Of a DNA stretch of 64,000 nucleotides, positions 12,501 through 25,600 are shown one piece after another; position 1 is the first letter of the stretch, and every line of letters starts with the position of its first letter. Under the pieces are notes generated by a model. It worked only from the letters and a program-made list of their open reading frames with translations. It did not search any database and was not told the DNA's origin. This DNA is from Sphaerolaimus hirsutus. Taxonomy: Eukaryota; Nematoda; Chromadorea; Monhysterida; Sphaerolaimidae. The stretch covers positions 28,010,315 through 28,074,314 of the forward strand of contig OZ038454.1 of the NCBI GenBank assembly GCA_964036195.1, written 5' to 3'. A program made the translations under genes and the position numbers.

Positions 12501-13391
12501 GCCCCAATTCTCTCTAAAATCGCCTCTAAAGGTAAGAAAAGCCATATAAATTGATAGGGAGTGCAAACTTATGCTTTCTGTTGTAATACAAGTACTGTAG
12601 AGCTTTAGAAAAGCTTGAAAGTCAGTTTTTTTTAAGTTTCAGAGTAATTATCTAGTTATATTTGCAGCGTGAATTACACCTCATCAATCATTTGCGATTT
12701 TGTTTGCAGAAAATGGACGTTCTTGCTGAGAACAAAGTAAAAATCATCTTGGGAGTGAACATGGATGCATTTGCATAAATGTTTGATGTTAAAACACATA
12801 GCATCCCAATGAATACTTTCCGAAATGATTCATGGCCTACCTTACATGCTTAAAAGCACACAGAAATGGGTGCTACACCTCCAAATTAGTTGAAAAAGTA
12901 ATGAAAAAAGCAAATGATGGATTGCTTGCATGAAAATGCGCGCTCGCGCGCAAAATTTTTTGCATTTTACCTAGTGCAAGAGTACCAAAATTAAATAAAA
13001 ATCGGAATTTTTTTAAAAAAAATCGCTTAAAAAAAATCGCTTGCCAACCCTATGCGGGACGAGTCTACAGTCTCATGCCCGATGTAAAATGTCATGCAGG
13101 GTGAAAAGTCATGAAACATGCCAAGTAAAATGTCAATTTTACTTTTATTTCTTTACAGGTCGCTTGACATTTTCAGGGCATTTTACTGAGAGTGGGCCCA
13201 GATGTCAAAAAACTGACAGATAACTTGACGCGCTCATGGTTCCATCCGTCCAACAAAATGGCCGGCCTTTCCCTCCTCTCCTTCTTGGCGAAAACTTTCA
13301 CTGTGCCATGTCTGATTATGTCCAAAGCGACCCGCGCCAGGGTGACAGCCGTCCAGAAAAGTGACACGCACACGGCGAAAGCGATGCGCAT
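9523..13391 (-). CDS. EPHX4: EPHX4-like epoxide hydrolase (alpha/beta hydrolase), complete
   Basis: Seven exons: 13391-13218, 12313-12189, 11958-11846, 11400-11232, 10516-10347, 10109-9911 and 9607-9523, giving 344 residues (human EPHX4 is about 362). An N-terminal hydrophobic segment (residues 1-25, [19 protein letters not shown]) predicts a membrane anchor with a cytosolic catalytic domain. The oxyanion-hole motif HGFP is at 79-82, the nucleophile is Asp148 in HDWGG, a lid tyrosine lies in INYYR (259-260), the acid is Asp294 in WGTDD and the base is His324 in ASHWVQQ. All catalytic residues expected of an EPHX3/EPHX4 or nematode CEEH-type hydrolase are present, so activity on lipid epoxides is likely. 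The start is the first ATG of exon 1; the frame stays open upstream (VDYKQLCFKY) as far as a possible acceptor, so a further 5' exon cannot be excluded. Confidence 0.93.
10676..10950. mobile_element. GGGCCCACAC fold-back MITE in an EPHX4-like intron
   Basis: The ends are GGGCCCACACCCACTAGTTG and CCAGTGTGTGGGGCCC. Inside is a long inverted pair around CTATCAGATAGAGCATAG and TTTTACATCATGACACTT. A close relative lies at 30924-31149. Confidence 0.7.
11565..11815. repeat. Degraded GGGATC-family repeat in an EPHX4-like intron
   Basis: Scattered TCGGGATCGGGA words bracket a short unique middle. No intact termini are seen. Confidence 0.5.
12395..13052. mobile_element. hAT-type MITE, AAAATCG family
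   Basis: It runs TAGGGTTGGAAAAAATCG..AAATCGCTTGCCAACCCTA with the duplication TGCGAGAC / TGCGGGAC (7 of 8) at 12387-12394 and 13053-13060. Subterminal AAAAATCGATTTTTT words are followed by a core found in inverted order in the copy at 33228-33935. It occupies most of intron 1 of the EPHX4-like gene. Confidence 0.85.
13066..13196. mobile_element. Fold-back element, TGTAAAATG family
   Basis: Inverted ends around GATGTAAAATGTCATGCAGG and GGGCATTTTACTGAGAGTGG lie next to the preceding element in intron 1, about 20 bp inside the donor of exon 1. Confidence 0.55.
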
Positions 13392-14086
13392 GTACTTGAA
13401 GCACAGCTGTTTGTAGTCCACCAGGGCGCTAATTTAATTGGCCAGACAGTTTTTTTTTCGGGAGCCCGATTTATTGGCGCTACACAGGTTGGGTGTCAAC
13501 TGGTTTCTATTTATGTCAATTCCATTACAGATTACAGTTGAGTTTACAGTCGCAGGACAATTTTCTGCACATGCGGCAATGTCGAAAAAGAAATTAATAT
13601 AGGTATGTGCATTTGAATATAGCTCGGCGACCCATCAACATTTCTGAAAGGATGTCAAATTTTTGGACATCGAATCAGAAGCCAGTAAAATTTCAGGTAA
13701 ACCGAATCGGGTACCCGAAAAAAATGTTGGCCATATTAAATGTCGTCCCTGGTTCTGTCCCGTTGTGTCCGTCATGCTGATAAAGAATTAGAATTTTAGG
13801 TGTAGATAAATGATTGATGAAATTGTGTTCCGAAGCTATCGTGGTGGCCTGCAGGCGCTCATTAGACCCTGTATGCAAAATGTGTATGAATATTGTAAGC
13901 AGCGTAGTTTTTCGCTTCCACGCGGCAATAACAAACCATGATGGATTCAGGATACGCAGTTTTATCAAACCAACGAACACAGCAAACTCAGTTCCAATCC
14001 CAATTAAATATCATAATTTATAGAAGCATAAAAGTATGCGTAAAATATGCAACAGACTGCAAGTGAGGCTAAAAGGATGTCAAATG

Positions 14087-14342
14087 TAGTGATGTGAAAA
14101 GCGCCAGAACTTCGGCGCCAAGCGCCAAAAGCGCCATGTCGCTTTTCAGACCCTTAGCACCAAGCGCCAATGGCGCCAGAACGAAATGGCGACAAGCATC
14201 AGAAGCGCTAGCGCCAGGCATTTTGTTCCTGGCGCCGGTCAAAAAAAGCGCCAAGCGCCAATGGCACCACAGGAAGATAGCGCCAAGAGCGCCATGGCGC
14301 TTTTTGCTTTGGCGCCAGCGCCATGGCGCTTTTACATCACTA
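14087..14342. mobile_element. hAT-type MITE, AGCGCCATGGCGCT family
   Basis: It runs TAGTGATGTGAAAAGCGCC..GGCGCTTTTACATCACTA with the exact duplication GTCAAATG at 14079-14086 and 14343-14350. Almost the whole element is GCGCCA/TGGCGC words. Confidence 0.85.
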
Positions 14343-14384
14343 GTCAAATGTCATGTGGCTGACCGGAGATCTACCCCAGGTGCC

Positions 14385-15480
14385 AATCCCAAGCCCTGTA
14401 AAGTGTAAAGTAAAGTGTCAAATGTAAAGTCAAATGCGAAGTAAAGTGTCAATTGTCATGCAAAGTTCAGTAATAAAATCTTTTCTTTTTTGTATTGATT
14501 GACACTTGACTTTGCATTAGACTTTACATTTGACACTTTACTTAACACTTTACAGGGCTTGGGACTAGGGTTCAAACGGGACCGGTTTTTCGGACCGGGA
14601 CCGGGACCAGAATTTTTTCTTATCGGGACCGGGACCGGGACCGGGACCGGGACTAGGTGGTCGGGACCGGGACCGGGACTGGCATTTTTCAATTGTCGGG
14701 ACCGGGACCGGGACCGGGACTGGGGCATCCGGACCGGGATTAGGATTTGCCGAACCAGGTACCAGGACCACAGCCCCCTTTTGAGCCCTATCGGGACCGA
14801 TAACCATTTGAATGCAAATTTTCAGAAGTTTCATACGATTTTCACAGATCATTCAATCAAAATTGTCATCAAAAATATAGTAAAAGTCACAAAATTCAAT
14901 TGAGTCACAAAAATGACATAATGCACAAAAATTATGACAGTGAGTATTGATACATAAGCTGGCGCAGTGCTTTCTGAACGTAAATTATATTTTCAGCCTT
15001 CTCTGATGTCGAACATGAATGAGAATGTTTGGAACTCACCAAAAAAAAGATCAAAAATTCGTCAACAGAACGAGAATGCGCCGACTGGCGCGAATATTTT
15101 TGAATTTTACAAGTATTGAAAAGGCAAAATTTGGATCCAGCCCGGTCAATTTTTCTTATCGGGACCGCTGAAAAATTCCGGGACCGGGACCGGGACTGGG
15201 CGGTCGGGACCGGGACCGGGACTGGCCTTTTTCAATTGTCGGGACCGGGACCGGGACTGGGGTGTCGGGACCGGGACCAGGACCGCCCCAGTCCCGACTT
15301 TTTGCCGAACCATGTACCGGGACCGCGGTCCCGTTTGAACCCTACTTGGGACTGCCCCCAGGTGGCAATCCAAATGTCAAAGTAAAAAGTCAATGTTATA
15401 TAAAATGTCAAAATACAATAAAATTTAATTGACATTTTACATGATATTTTACTTCACACTTTACAGGGGTCGGTACTGCC
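14385..15480. repeat. TGTAAAGTG fold-back element split by a GGGACC element
   Basis: The CCAAGCCCTGTAAAGTG arm at the left and the matching GGGCTTGGGACTGCCCCCAGG arm are separated by the hAT-type insertion 14566-15344, whose target duplication CTTGGGAC is part of the arm. A further partial arm runs to about 15480. Confidence 0.6.
14566..15344. mobile_element. hAT-type MITE, GGGACC family
   Basis: It runs TAGGGTTCAAACGGGACC..GGTCCCGTTTGAACCCTA with the exact duplication CTTGGGAC at 14558-14565 and 15345-15352. The subterminal regions are tandem GGGACC. The middle carries GAATGCGCCGACTGGCGCG near 15073, a decayed form of the GCGCGC palindrome seen in other families. Confidence 0.9.
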
Positions 15481-15967
15481 CACAGAGCTCGCCTAGTAAT
15501 TTACAAAACTTGGAAACTCAAGCTCCTGAAGTGGTTCGGAAGCTCTGAAAACTTTCGCAAACTTTTTCGACTCGAACCACGGGTCGGGTCAAGTTTCGAG
15601 TCCCGACGTAAACGCCCCCACGGCACTGTGACGTTCATTATTGGATGTCGGTTGACACAATTGAAAGAATTGTGGAGCCGACTTTGTACATGATTAAGTG
15701 ATTATTTGTCATTCAAATACACCTTATCTATTTCCGCACCTTTTCTTATCACTCACTGACTCAGCTGGGACCGGTTTCTGTTTGTACATAGTAAACACGA
15801 AAACATCTGAAAAACATAAAATAATAATGATTAAAAAACAATTATAAACACCCACTTGTTCAGTGTATTTCAATTTAAAGCAAGATTTGACATGTTTCTA
15901 TTTGTTTTTGAACATAAAATTTTATTTGTGACAAACTGAAAATGAACTCTGTGCAGAAAACTGAATA

Positions 15968-16355
15968 CCGTATTTCCTCGAAATACCCCTCCCCCCTTGA
16001 ATTGACCCCCCCCCTCGAAATACCCCCCCCCCTTGAATTAACCCCCCCTCGAAATACCCCCAGTCTTCGATGCGGTAAACCATGTATGCAATGTACATGA
16101 TGTATTTATTGGGGCCGAATCGCATCGCAGCTATACATAGAGTACTCTGTATGGCTATATTTAAGTTTAATGTTCTAACATGTCCTCTTTTGTAACATTT
16201 ATTACCAGTTTTGGGTATGTAAAATTCATTCTTTACTACGAACTTACTGAAAATTTCTGGCGAAATAATAAACACCCCCCCCCCCCCTCGAATAAGCCCT
16301 CAAAATTTCCACTCTGAAAAAATAAACCCCCTGGGGGTATTTCGAGGAAATACGG
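15968..16355. mobile_element. CTCGAA-family MITE, TA target
   Basis: Ends CCGTATTTCCTCGAA and TTCGAGGAAATACGG are flanked by TA. Inside are AATACCCCCC blocks and the core TATGCAATGTACATGATG. It is intergenic, 3' of the Apaf-1-like gene. Confidence 0.8.
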
Positions 16356-16669
16356 TATAATAAAAACAGCAGTGCTTCAAATTTTACTCAGCGCAAGATA
16401 AATAAAGCCATATTTCAGGCCTTTTCATAAGGATTTTCTACCGATAAATAAAAACGCCGTTTACAAAAACTCGGTGATCAATTTTAAAATTTATTCCGTA
16501 AAACACCCATCTGTACAAAGCATATCATAAATACATACAAAACATAAATACGCAAATCAAATATCCAATCCCAAATATTTAAAATGATGGCAAAACATTA
16601 ACGTAAATAATACTAAATATAAATATAAAGGTGATAAATGCAAGTGAAATCATTTGATATTAATCAAAT

Positions 16670-19600
16670 TCAAGATTGTTCGTTTACCCGCAGAATAGTG
16701 GATTGGTGCTGTTTCTTGGGTACCTCATCCATCAGAATATCATATACCTGAGATTGTTACGATCGTTTGTGAGATTTTATGAAAAATTTTTAGTCATGAT
16801 GAAAAATTGATTGGCGCCATTTTTTGGAAGATTGTTATGGTGCTCCCGGTTATTTACGTAGATTTCTCAGAGAGAATGTCCACCGATGTACAGGGGTGTT
16901 TGCTGCCCATTGCGGGTTGCACACATGCAGATGTCCAGGGGTGTTTGATACCAATGAGTTATTTGACCTTTTACATTTTAGACAACAATCTATAAATTCA
17001 GTCCGACATTTTACAGTGCGCGGGACTGACCCCAGGGGGGAGACAACGTCCCCGAACAAATTCTTCACATCTCAAATCAAACTAAATAAAAGAAAGATAC
17101 CTACAAAAACAAGCAAACAAACCATGATATCATCAGAGTCGGCCGCCATCAAAATATGCCTGTGTTCATCTTGAGAAGCCTCAGTGATTATTTTTATATT
17201 ATGCACAGTCGACGTGCTCAGGGGAATGTCGCACAGCGCAGTTATTTTGCCCCCGCTGCCATCCCCTACCAACTTGAAGACCTGAGCGGGACAAATGTGT
17301 AATTTTTACATGTGCGAGGGAATTTTTGTAGAAATTCGGATGATAACATATCGAGGATTGACAACTTTCTTCCATATAGAAATAGTGCAAAAAATTCACT
17401 AGCACCGGATGGAATCGAACTCATGTTTCCCTCATAACGCGTGGGCGCAATCAAAGTATGTAGCTACCACAGCTAAGTCACTATCAGGGATTTATCGCCT
17501 ATCTGTAGCTTTTTCCAAATATCGAACAAAGCGTATTGAATGTCGGACGTCAACATCGAACCGCCATAAATACCCTATTATCCAAAACAAAACCTATAGC
17601 CACGCCCCCAACCTTGCAAAGCACATCCCCAGCGCCAGTCTCTCCCAGCACGGCAACAAGACACTGGCCGCACCGCTGGCAGCTTGCCAAGTGCATTCCG
17701 GTGGCACGGCACTCGGACAACTGCAGACGCGCCACAACGGCATCGCCGCGTGAGAACTCTGCGCTGATTGGTTGGCCCCGCCCACCGGTGGACAGGTAGC
17801 CCAGGATTAGCTCATTGGTCAGGGGGCAGGCGGTCCACGAGAAGGAAGTGTAGTTCACTGAAGATTGCACTGTGGACACTTCCTGCGAACGGAACAAGGG
17901 TAGTGTTTGGCTGGCGCGTTTGTGTTTGACAACTTATATTTAAAAATATATATATATATATATGTTTGTCAAAATGCAAAAATGCAGAAATGGGTGAGCA
18001 CGGATTCGTTGGCTTTGAGAACAATCAGTACTTTCAGTTTCAATAAATTTTGAAATCTATTCACCTCACAAAAAAAATCAAAATTCAAATAAAAAATAAA
18101 TGGAACTAATTGAATAAAATAAGACCAGTATTTTGAGCTAATAGGGGTGGGGACTTTCACCCCTCACCTGTACTGAATAAAATTGCCTTTGGCTGGGCAC
18201 TAAGTGAAGGAATAGAGTGAAGTGTTTCAGGTGGTGCCTCGCGAACCTTAAGCGCTTTACCCTATGACAACTTGATGTGCAGCCAAAAGTGATTTTAAAA
18301 ACTCGGTCAAAAAATCAGAAACCAGAATAGGACAAATTCGCACAACTTAAATCAATTTTCAAAATTGTAACTACAAATTTGTGCAAAATGCACCATCATC
18401 ACAGAAAAAATATGTTGGTTAGGTTTAAAAAATAGGTAACCTTAATTTTCAGTCCATCAATTCGAAATCCATGCAATTCAAAGCTATCATCGCCATTTTG
18501 GCACTCTGCCAAAAGCAGAAAGTAGTCAGAGACTCTGACAAATTCCAGTCGTGTGATCTTGAGATTGTCTGGACTTCCATTCCACGGTTTTATTTCTTTA
18601 CATACGAGAGCAGTTTTCGTTATTTGTGCGCACGTAGGGAGATCGTTGGGACACGGAAAGAAATGCCTGAGTATTTTCAACGAATTATTTGATAAGTACT
18701 CGGAACCTGTTGATTAAGTGAAAGCAATTTTATTAAAATTGTAGTAAAGTTTTGAAAATTGCATTTTTTGGCCTTTTCTTATTCATGATAAATCATTACA
18801 TTTTACTTCAACACAGCCACAATACTGTTTACTCCGTTTAATTTTTGTTTATCTTCCACAACTAGACAAACCATCACAAAAGAAAGAAAAAAACTAACAG
18901 AAAATTCCCAACTCCAACAGCCAATATCTCAGCGCCTTGATCACATGCCAAATGAATAGGGTCATCCCTGTAGACACCTTGGCAGTTTTCCAAAAATTGT
19001 CTGTCGAGCAGAAACGTGACCAGTGGGCCGGCGGTCCAGCCGAGGCTCTTGAGACATTCTTCCATGCGCAGCTTGCTCATGAAACTGTGCCGCGCTGCGA
19101 AGCGACATATATACTAGGACCAGGGTTTTCCACGATTTTTGAGCGGGGGGCCGGCGAACGGGGGGGGGGCTCACCCTCCCCCTAAACTTTTACCTACAGA
19201 ATGGTGAAATGGGGCCATGGTGCTGGCGCCATAAGTAGGCGCTACGCCATGGCGCCATTGGCGTCGGCTCCAGCGCCATGGAACGCTGTATATGTATCTA
19301 ACACCGGGGTTATCCCTCCCGACCCCCCCTATATATCTTTCTACCCTTGGCACTGTATCAAGTCCATTTGTAGTCGTGTACATGCCCACGCAACAGAGAT
19401 ATATTTAGAGGGAGGTGGGGAAATGCGCGCTTGCGCGCAAAATTTTTGCAAACTGCATAGAAAATGGTCCTTTAAAAGTGCCACTTATGGCACCTCTTGT
19501 GACTGTGAATTTTTCCGGGATCGGGATTGGGATTTCCAAAATCTGGGATCGGGATCGGGATTGGCTTTTTCAAATTTCGGGATCGGGATTGAGGTTTCGG

Positions 19601-22600
19601 GATCGGGATCAGGACCACAAAATCCCGAAATTTCCCTGGATTCGGGATCGGGATCCCGTTTGAACCCTTGCCCTGACTAGAACGAAATGTGACAGAGTTA
19701 GGTGGAAAATTTTAGATGGATAAAAGTGATAGGTGAAAGGAAAGGCGTTGAATCACTGGTAAGTGGTGGGTATTATTCAAAATGGCAACTATTTAAGTTT
19801 ACAAACTTAGTTCTCACTTATATATTTATAAAGTTCACTTATATAGTTCTCAATATATGTAAAAAGGTTTACTTGTCGCTTGTCACCTTCTATCTGTAAC
19901 ACTTTTATCCAAAATATCCAGAGAAAACCGATGAGGCATATCACTCAAGCCAGGGACGTAGCCAGGATTTTTGAGCGGGGGGGGCGGATTGTATACGGAG
20001 CTCGGCGAACGGGGGGGGCGGCGCCCCCCCCCCCCTAAATTTGACCCCTGTGGTAAAGGAATGGCGCCTTGGCGCCAGCGCCATTCGTAGGCGCGACGCC
20101 ATGGCGCCATTGGCGTTGGCATTGGCGCCAAATAGTGCTGTACTTGTATGTATTTTACATACATATACAGCGACGGGGGCGAATTTTCAGTGCTTTTTTG
20201 GTCCTAAACCACAGGTATAACTAAAATATACTGTGCGGCGCCGAAATGCGCGCTTGCGCGCAAAATTTTTCCGGACTGGCGACAAAATCGCTTTACGGGA
20301 GCACCATTTCGGGTATATTTTCTTGTCCGACCCGGGAAGGGGGGGGGGCGGCCGCCCCCCCCCCGCCCCCCCCTGGCTACGTCCTTGACTCAAGCCATAA
20401 AAACACAGGATAAATCAAAAATCCACCCACCTCTGGCAGCCGTATTTCCATCGGGGGCGTCGACCGTATCAGCGGACTGACGGCGGCCAGGCACGTCGTT
20501 GTTCCTCCAGAAGCTGGCCGACTGGCACAGGGGCCGCTCTTGGCACTCGTCCAGCTGCGGCACGGCGCTGTCGCACAGCTGCCGCCATTGCGCCTGTCTG
20601 CGTCGCGCACAAAACCATTGGGCATACACACACTACAAAAATTGATATTGTGAGTTGTGATATCAATTGAAAAATTGATTTATGAGTTCTCAGAAGTTCT
20701 GTGTTTAGAGCCAGTTGCTGGAGACCAGCGCGGGAAAGCTGACGCTATAGATTCATGATACATTCAGACACATTAGAAAACGAGAAAAAATTCAAACAAA
20801 GCAATAGTGTAGTGGAAAAATTCGAAAGTTCGAAAAGTATTCAAAAAAGATTAAAAAATTCGAAAACTATTTTTGAAAAAAATCGAAATTCAAAGTCTTT
20901 TGAGGAAAAGAATTTTTTTTATCGTCACATATCACTAATTAACTTTGACTTTGAATTTGCAGCACAACTAACTCGGCCGGAGGGCTGGGCGTGCGCGATC
21001 CACCGGGCGGCGCCGCGGGACTATCTGGCACGATGCCAGAAGATGTAGACTCCCCCGCGCCGTCGCCCCGCCCACTCCACGAAAATCTGTGTGTTTGGAC
21101 CAATCAACATAAACGTTTACGTTTTGAATGGAGGGGAGATAAAAAACAGGGGGAAAAAAAGTGACCTCGTGGGAGTTTCATTGGGGGAAAAGCGGTCGGG
21201 GTTTCGAAAAAAATCTAAAACAGACTGACAAAATTAATGAAAATCTTGACCAATAATCGAATACAATGAAAATGCATCGAGCGGATATTTGGTTGAATGT
21301 TTGGAGTGCTGGCCACAATAACACAAGATTTCAACAATGACAAAAACAGACACCATATGCCAAAAATCCCAATCCTTCCGCACCTGGCGTGCTGTCTGGC
21401 CCTGTGCATCAAGTCTCTCAATCCATACATCCTGATTACCAGCACGCTGCCGTCGCTCAGCGGCGGGGCGGTACTGGCAGCGGCTGCGTCGTGTCGCAGC
21501 GGCACGTGCTGGCGCCATGCCAACACAATGTGGGGCGCGCACACGACGCCCGCCTCGATGTGGCCGCCGCAGCCGCTCCGAGAGTGCACGAAGTGCTCCC
21601 GGCTGGTGTACAGACGCGCGCCAGAGTCCAGGTCGACCGCCTGCGTGTCAAATGCCCCATTGGCGCCACGCACACTGGATGTCAACTGGTTCCGATGTCA
21701 ACTCGATTTTAGTTGAACTTAGGTAGCGGCAGGGGTTTAGTAGGGGGGTGGGGGGGGGTTAAACCCCCCCCCAATCCGCCAGCTATTTATCTATCCCGGA
21801 GGCCCGCTCAGCTATCTATCTATCCCGGAGGCAATTTTTTTGGCTACTATCCCCTAAACCCCACCCCCCCCCCCCCAAAATCGTCCAGCTATCTATCTAT
21901 CTGCAGCGATTTTCGTAAAATTTTCGCTCAAAATCGCCTCAGTTTTTCACCTCCAACATCGCTAGTTCATGTTCATTATCGCCCATTTTGGCTAAATATG
22001 TGCTTATATACTTATTTTTAGCTATTTTTCACCTACTTTTAGCGATTTTTCCCACACCTCGGAAAACCCTATATATTGAACCCCCGCGAACCCCCCCCCC
22101 AGGGGTCTCCTAGGGGGGGGGGGGGGGCTGGGGGGGGGGGGGCTGCCCCCCCCCCAAATCGGCCAGCTATCTATCTATCCCGGAGGCCGCTCAGCTATCT
22201 ATCTATCCCGAGGCAAATTTTTTGCCTACTACCCCCAAAGACCCCCCCCAAATCGCTCAGCTATCTATCTATCTGGAGTGGTTTTTGAGAAATTTTGCCC
22301 CAATTTTCGCTCAAAATTACCAATTTTCGCACCTTTTTATAGTTTTTCACCTTCAAAATCGTGCTTTCCGGCTATACACATGGTTATATACCTATTTTTA
22401 GCCATTTTATACCTACTTTTGGCAACTTTCAACTGATTATTAGCAATTTTTTCCCCTTTCTGCCTTCTTAACCTCGAAAAAGCCTATATATTGTGCCCCC
22501 GCCAGCCCCCCCCCAGAAAAATTTTCCAGCTATCTATCCCTCCGGAGGAGCGATTTGCTATCTATCCAGCCCCCGCGAGGGCCAAAATCCTGGAGACCCC

Positions 22601-25600
22601 TGCCCCCCCCCAGAAAAGTTTTCATCTATCTATCACTCCGGAGGAGCGATTTGCTATCTATATGAACCCCCGCGGGGGTCCAAATCTACAAAACCCCTGG
22701 GTAGCGGAACGATATTCAAGTGTACATACAGCAATGTCGAAAAGGAATCAATATGGCAATGTGGATTTGAACATGGTTTCGCAACCCATCACAAAATCTG
22801 TCACCATTCCGGCCAGTTAACATCGGGTATCATTGTCAACTATTCTGTAGGGCCTTTGAAAAATATGTCACAACACAACTTCAAATCAACCGCTTACCGA
22901 AATCCAATCTCGCTCGGTGCCCCTTAGCAAAAGCAGGCGGTCGCCGGCAAACATCAAAGGCGTTTGTGCAGAGGTCACGTCAGATTTACTTGAAATGCTG
23001 AAGCCTGAACTCACGCGCGATATCAGCTTCGCACTGTAAACAGTGAATTTTGTATGCTAGATGAACAGCTCGCAAAAAAATTGAATTTAACGTATTTGCT
23101 TGAATAGTTCCCCCCTTGAATAATCCCCCCCTCGAATAATGCCCCCCCCCCCCTGTAAGACGAGTGACGAAATAATAATTCCCCCTTCGAATAATCCCCC
23201 CTAAAGATAATTCATCAATTAGTTGTGCCAAATTTTAACAAAAATGGCACGTTTTTGTGTTAAAATCACACATTTCCTGATATGCCTTGATAGAAAGATG
23301 CTCGACCATTTCGACGAAATAATAATTCCCCCCTCGAATAATTCCCCCCTTGAATAGTTCACCCCTCAAAAAAGTCTGGCGAAATAATAATGCCCCAGGG
23401 GGATTATTCCAGCAAATACGGTAATCTTGATTAATTGAAATATAACTTTTTTGCAGCCTAATTCTGACTGATTATTATACATTTACATATTTCGACAGTG
23501 TTCACAATAAAAAATGCAATTTACTATCTGTGATTACGAAGCTGAGACCAAACAGGGACCGAACACAACATCTGAACCGCAACATCTGAAACTCCAGCCA
23601 TACATTTCTGTAGGAGTTTTCCACAACTTACATGCCCAAAACCCACCCAGATATGTGCATGACTCCATGCATGCGCTCCGCGAGCATGACATCAGACACA
23701 TCCGGCAGCTCAGCGGCGAGTCGCCGCGCTTGCGCCCGCACAGCCGACTGCTCAGGAAGCAGAGACAAGGCGGCGCGCAGCAGGTCGTCCCGCCGCTGCG
23801 CACCGGCCGCCGCGCCCAGCGACAGAACATGACGCAGCACACGCACAGCGTCGGCATGCGCATGCAAAAGATCGTCCTGCGTGCATGACGCCATTGCGTC
23901 CAACTTGAAAGCATAGAAGGTGAAAAAAGAAAGCTAAAAGAGAAACGGTGCTATGGTTGGTACACAGGGTTGGTTAAACATCGTTAAAACATTTTTACAC
24001 GATAAAAATGTTTTTACTTTATTGCCTGACAATTTTACCGATAAAAGTGCTAGACTATACCGGATAAATTCTTTTTTACTTTTATATTTGATTTTTTTTC
24101 TCTCAAAACGGTGTCCTAATTTTCTTCGAATTTCTTGAATCCAAAACCAAGGCTACTAACCCCATGGAAGCAGGGCTTGTAAATGAGCAGCTGTTTGAGC
24201 ACTTGCTGCGGCGGCATGCATGCAACCATGTGGCACAGCTGCCGCACGTCCGTCAGCACCAAGGGCATTCCCGAACCATGTAAAATGCCCTGCAAAATGT
24301 CAAATGTCATGCAAAGTGTCTAAAGTCAGGGAAATCTATGGAAAGTTGCAAACTCATTTGCCATTATCCAGGGCACTTCACATGACTTGAGACATTTTGC
24401 ATGACATTTCCCATTCCCCAGCGCATTTTCCAGGGTCCGTGAGTGGCACCAGGGGGATGTCGCCGCGGCGGTTGGCGCCCACCAGCAACAAGCTCATGTT
24501 GCTGTAGTAGAACTGGTGCAGCGCGCGCGCGTCCGCACAGCGGGAATCGTTGATGTCGTCGGATTGCGTCACTGTGCTCACGGCGTCTTCTAGTCGCAAT
24601 AGCAAATCATTGGATGTTTTCTGCGGCGGTTTATTTACTGTGGTTGTTAGACGGGTGCCAAGTGAAGAAAACGCATGTTTTACAGATACTAGTTGTCCGG
24701 CGTCAGTAGTCAATGGGCTCTCACAAGCTAGTTGACATCGACACGAAATGTCAACTGGTGCCGATCCCGATTCAAAGCTTGCTGACAAGCCGACGATCGA
24801 CGCTCAAACGCTAGCTTTGCATTGGGAACGGAACTAGTTGACATTTGGTGTCGATGTCAACTAGTGTGTGGGGCCAACGTGCCAACTGCATTCTTAATTG
24901 AAAGTGCGCCAGAATCGATCGTTCGATAATTCAAATTTGATCATAGACCTGAACGAATAATACATAATGCGCATTTTGGCAAACTTTCAATAAAAAAAAC
25001 TCAATTGACAACTATCTTAAAAACTATAAAAAAACGAAAAACAACCGACGATCCTGCGCTGTGCGGTCAGCTCGAACCGCTTGAGGTACTCATGCAAAAG
25101 GGGGTGCAGCCAGTACGCCACCCGTGCCGACTGCTGGACCCCCTCGCTGGCAAGTCGGCAGTGGTATGTCTGCGTGCAGTTACAATGCAGCGGGGTGGAA
25201 TTTGGGACACAAATGCAGTGTGTTGAAGGGTTGCCGACGTTATTTATTTTAAAAATATTATTTTTTTAAAACAGGTGCCTCTCCCAGACACTGAAAAATG
25301 TTCCTGTAAGTGTAAGATGTCAGATGGCATGAACAGTGTCAAAAGTCATGCAAAATGGCCCCGTGAAATATCAAACCTCCAGTGAAACACCATAAAACAT
25401 TTTGTTACATTTTACAGAGCATTTTACATGAGTTTTAGCAGTTCGCAAGACATTTAAAATCTTACAGTGTCTGGGAGTGGCCCTAGATAAGCTTGAAACT
25501 CGTTTAACTGTACTGTGGAGAAATCAAACACACGTGCAGCAGCCCCCTGAGGCCCCAGTTGTGCGTGAGCTCGCCCACGCGAATTTTGCACCGTTCCCAC

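Noticed and set aside
14456-15385. Arg/Asp/Gly/Pro-repeat open frames such as RSRSRS and GPGPG
   Set aside because: They arise from tandem GGGACC words in a transposable element.
19171-19300. GCGCCATGGCGCC palindromes as transcription-factor sites
   Set aside because: They are the reiterated words of MITE families and occur in many copies without relation to promoters.
21713-22288. Open frames with PAIYLSG or QLSIYP motifs recurring through the window
   Set aside because: They translate the CAGCTATCTATC block of a MITE family and occur wherever that repeat occurs, in both orientations.
22100-22602. CRISPR-like regular spacing of repeats
   Set aside because: Repeats are transposon arms of variable spacing in an animal genome; there are no spacers of uniform length and no cas genes.
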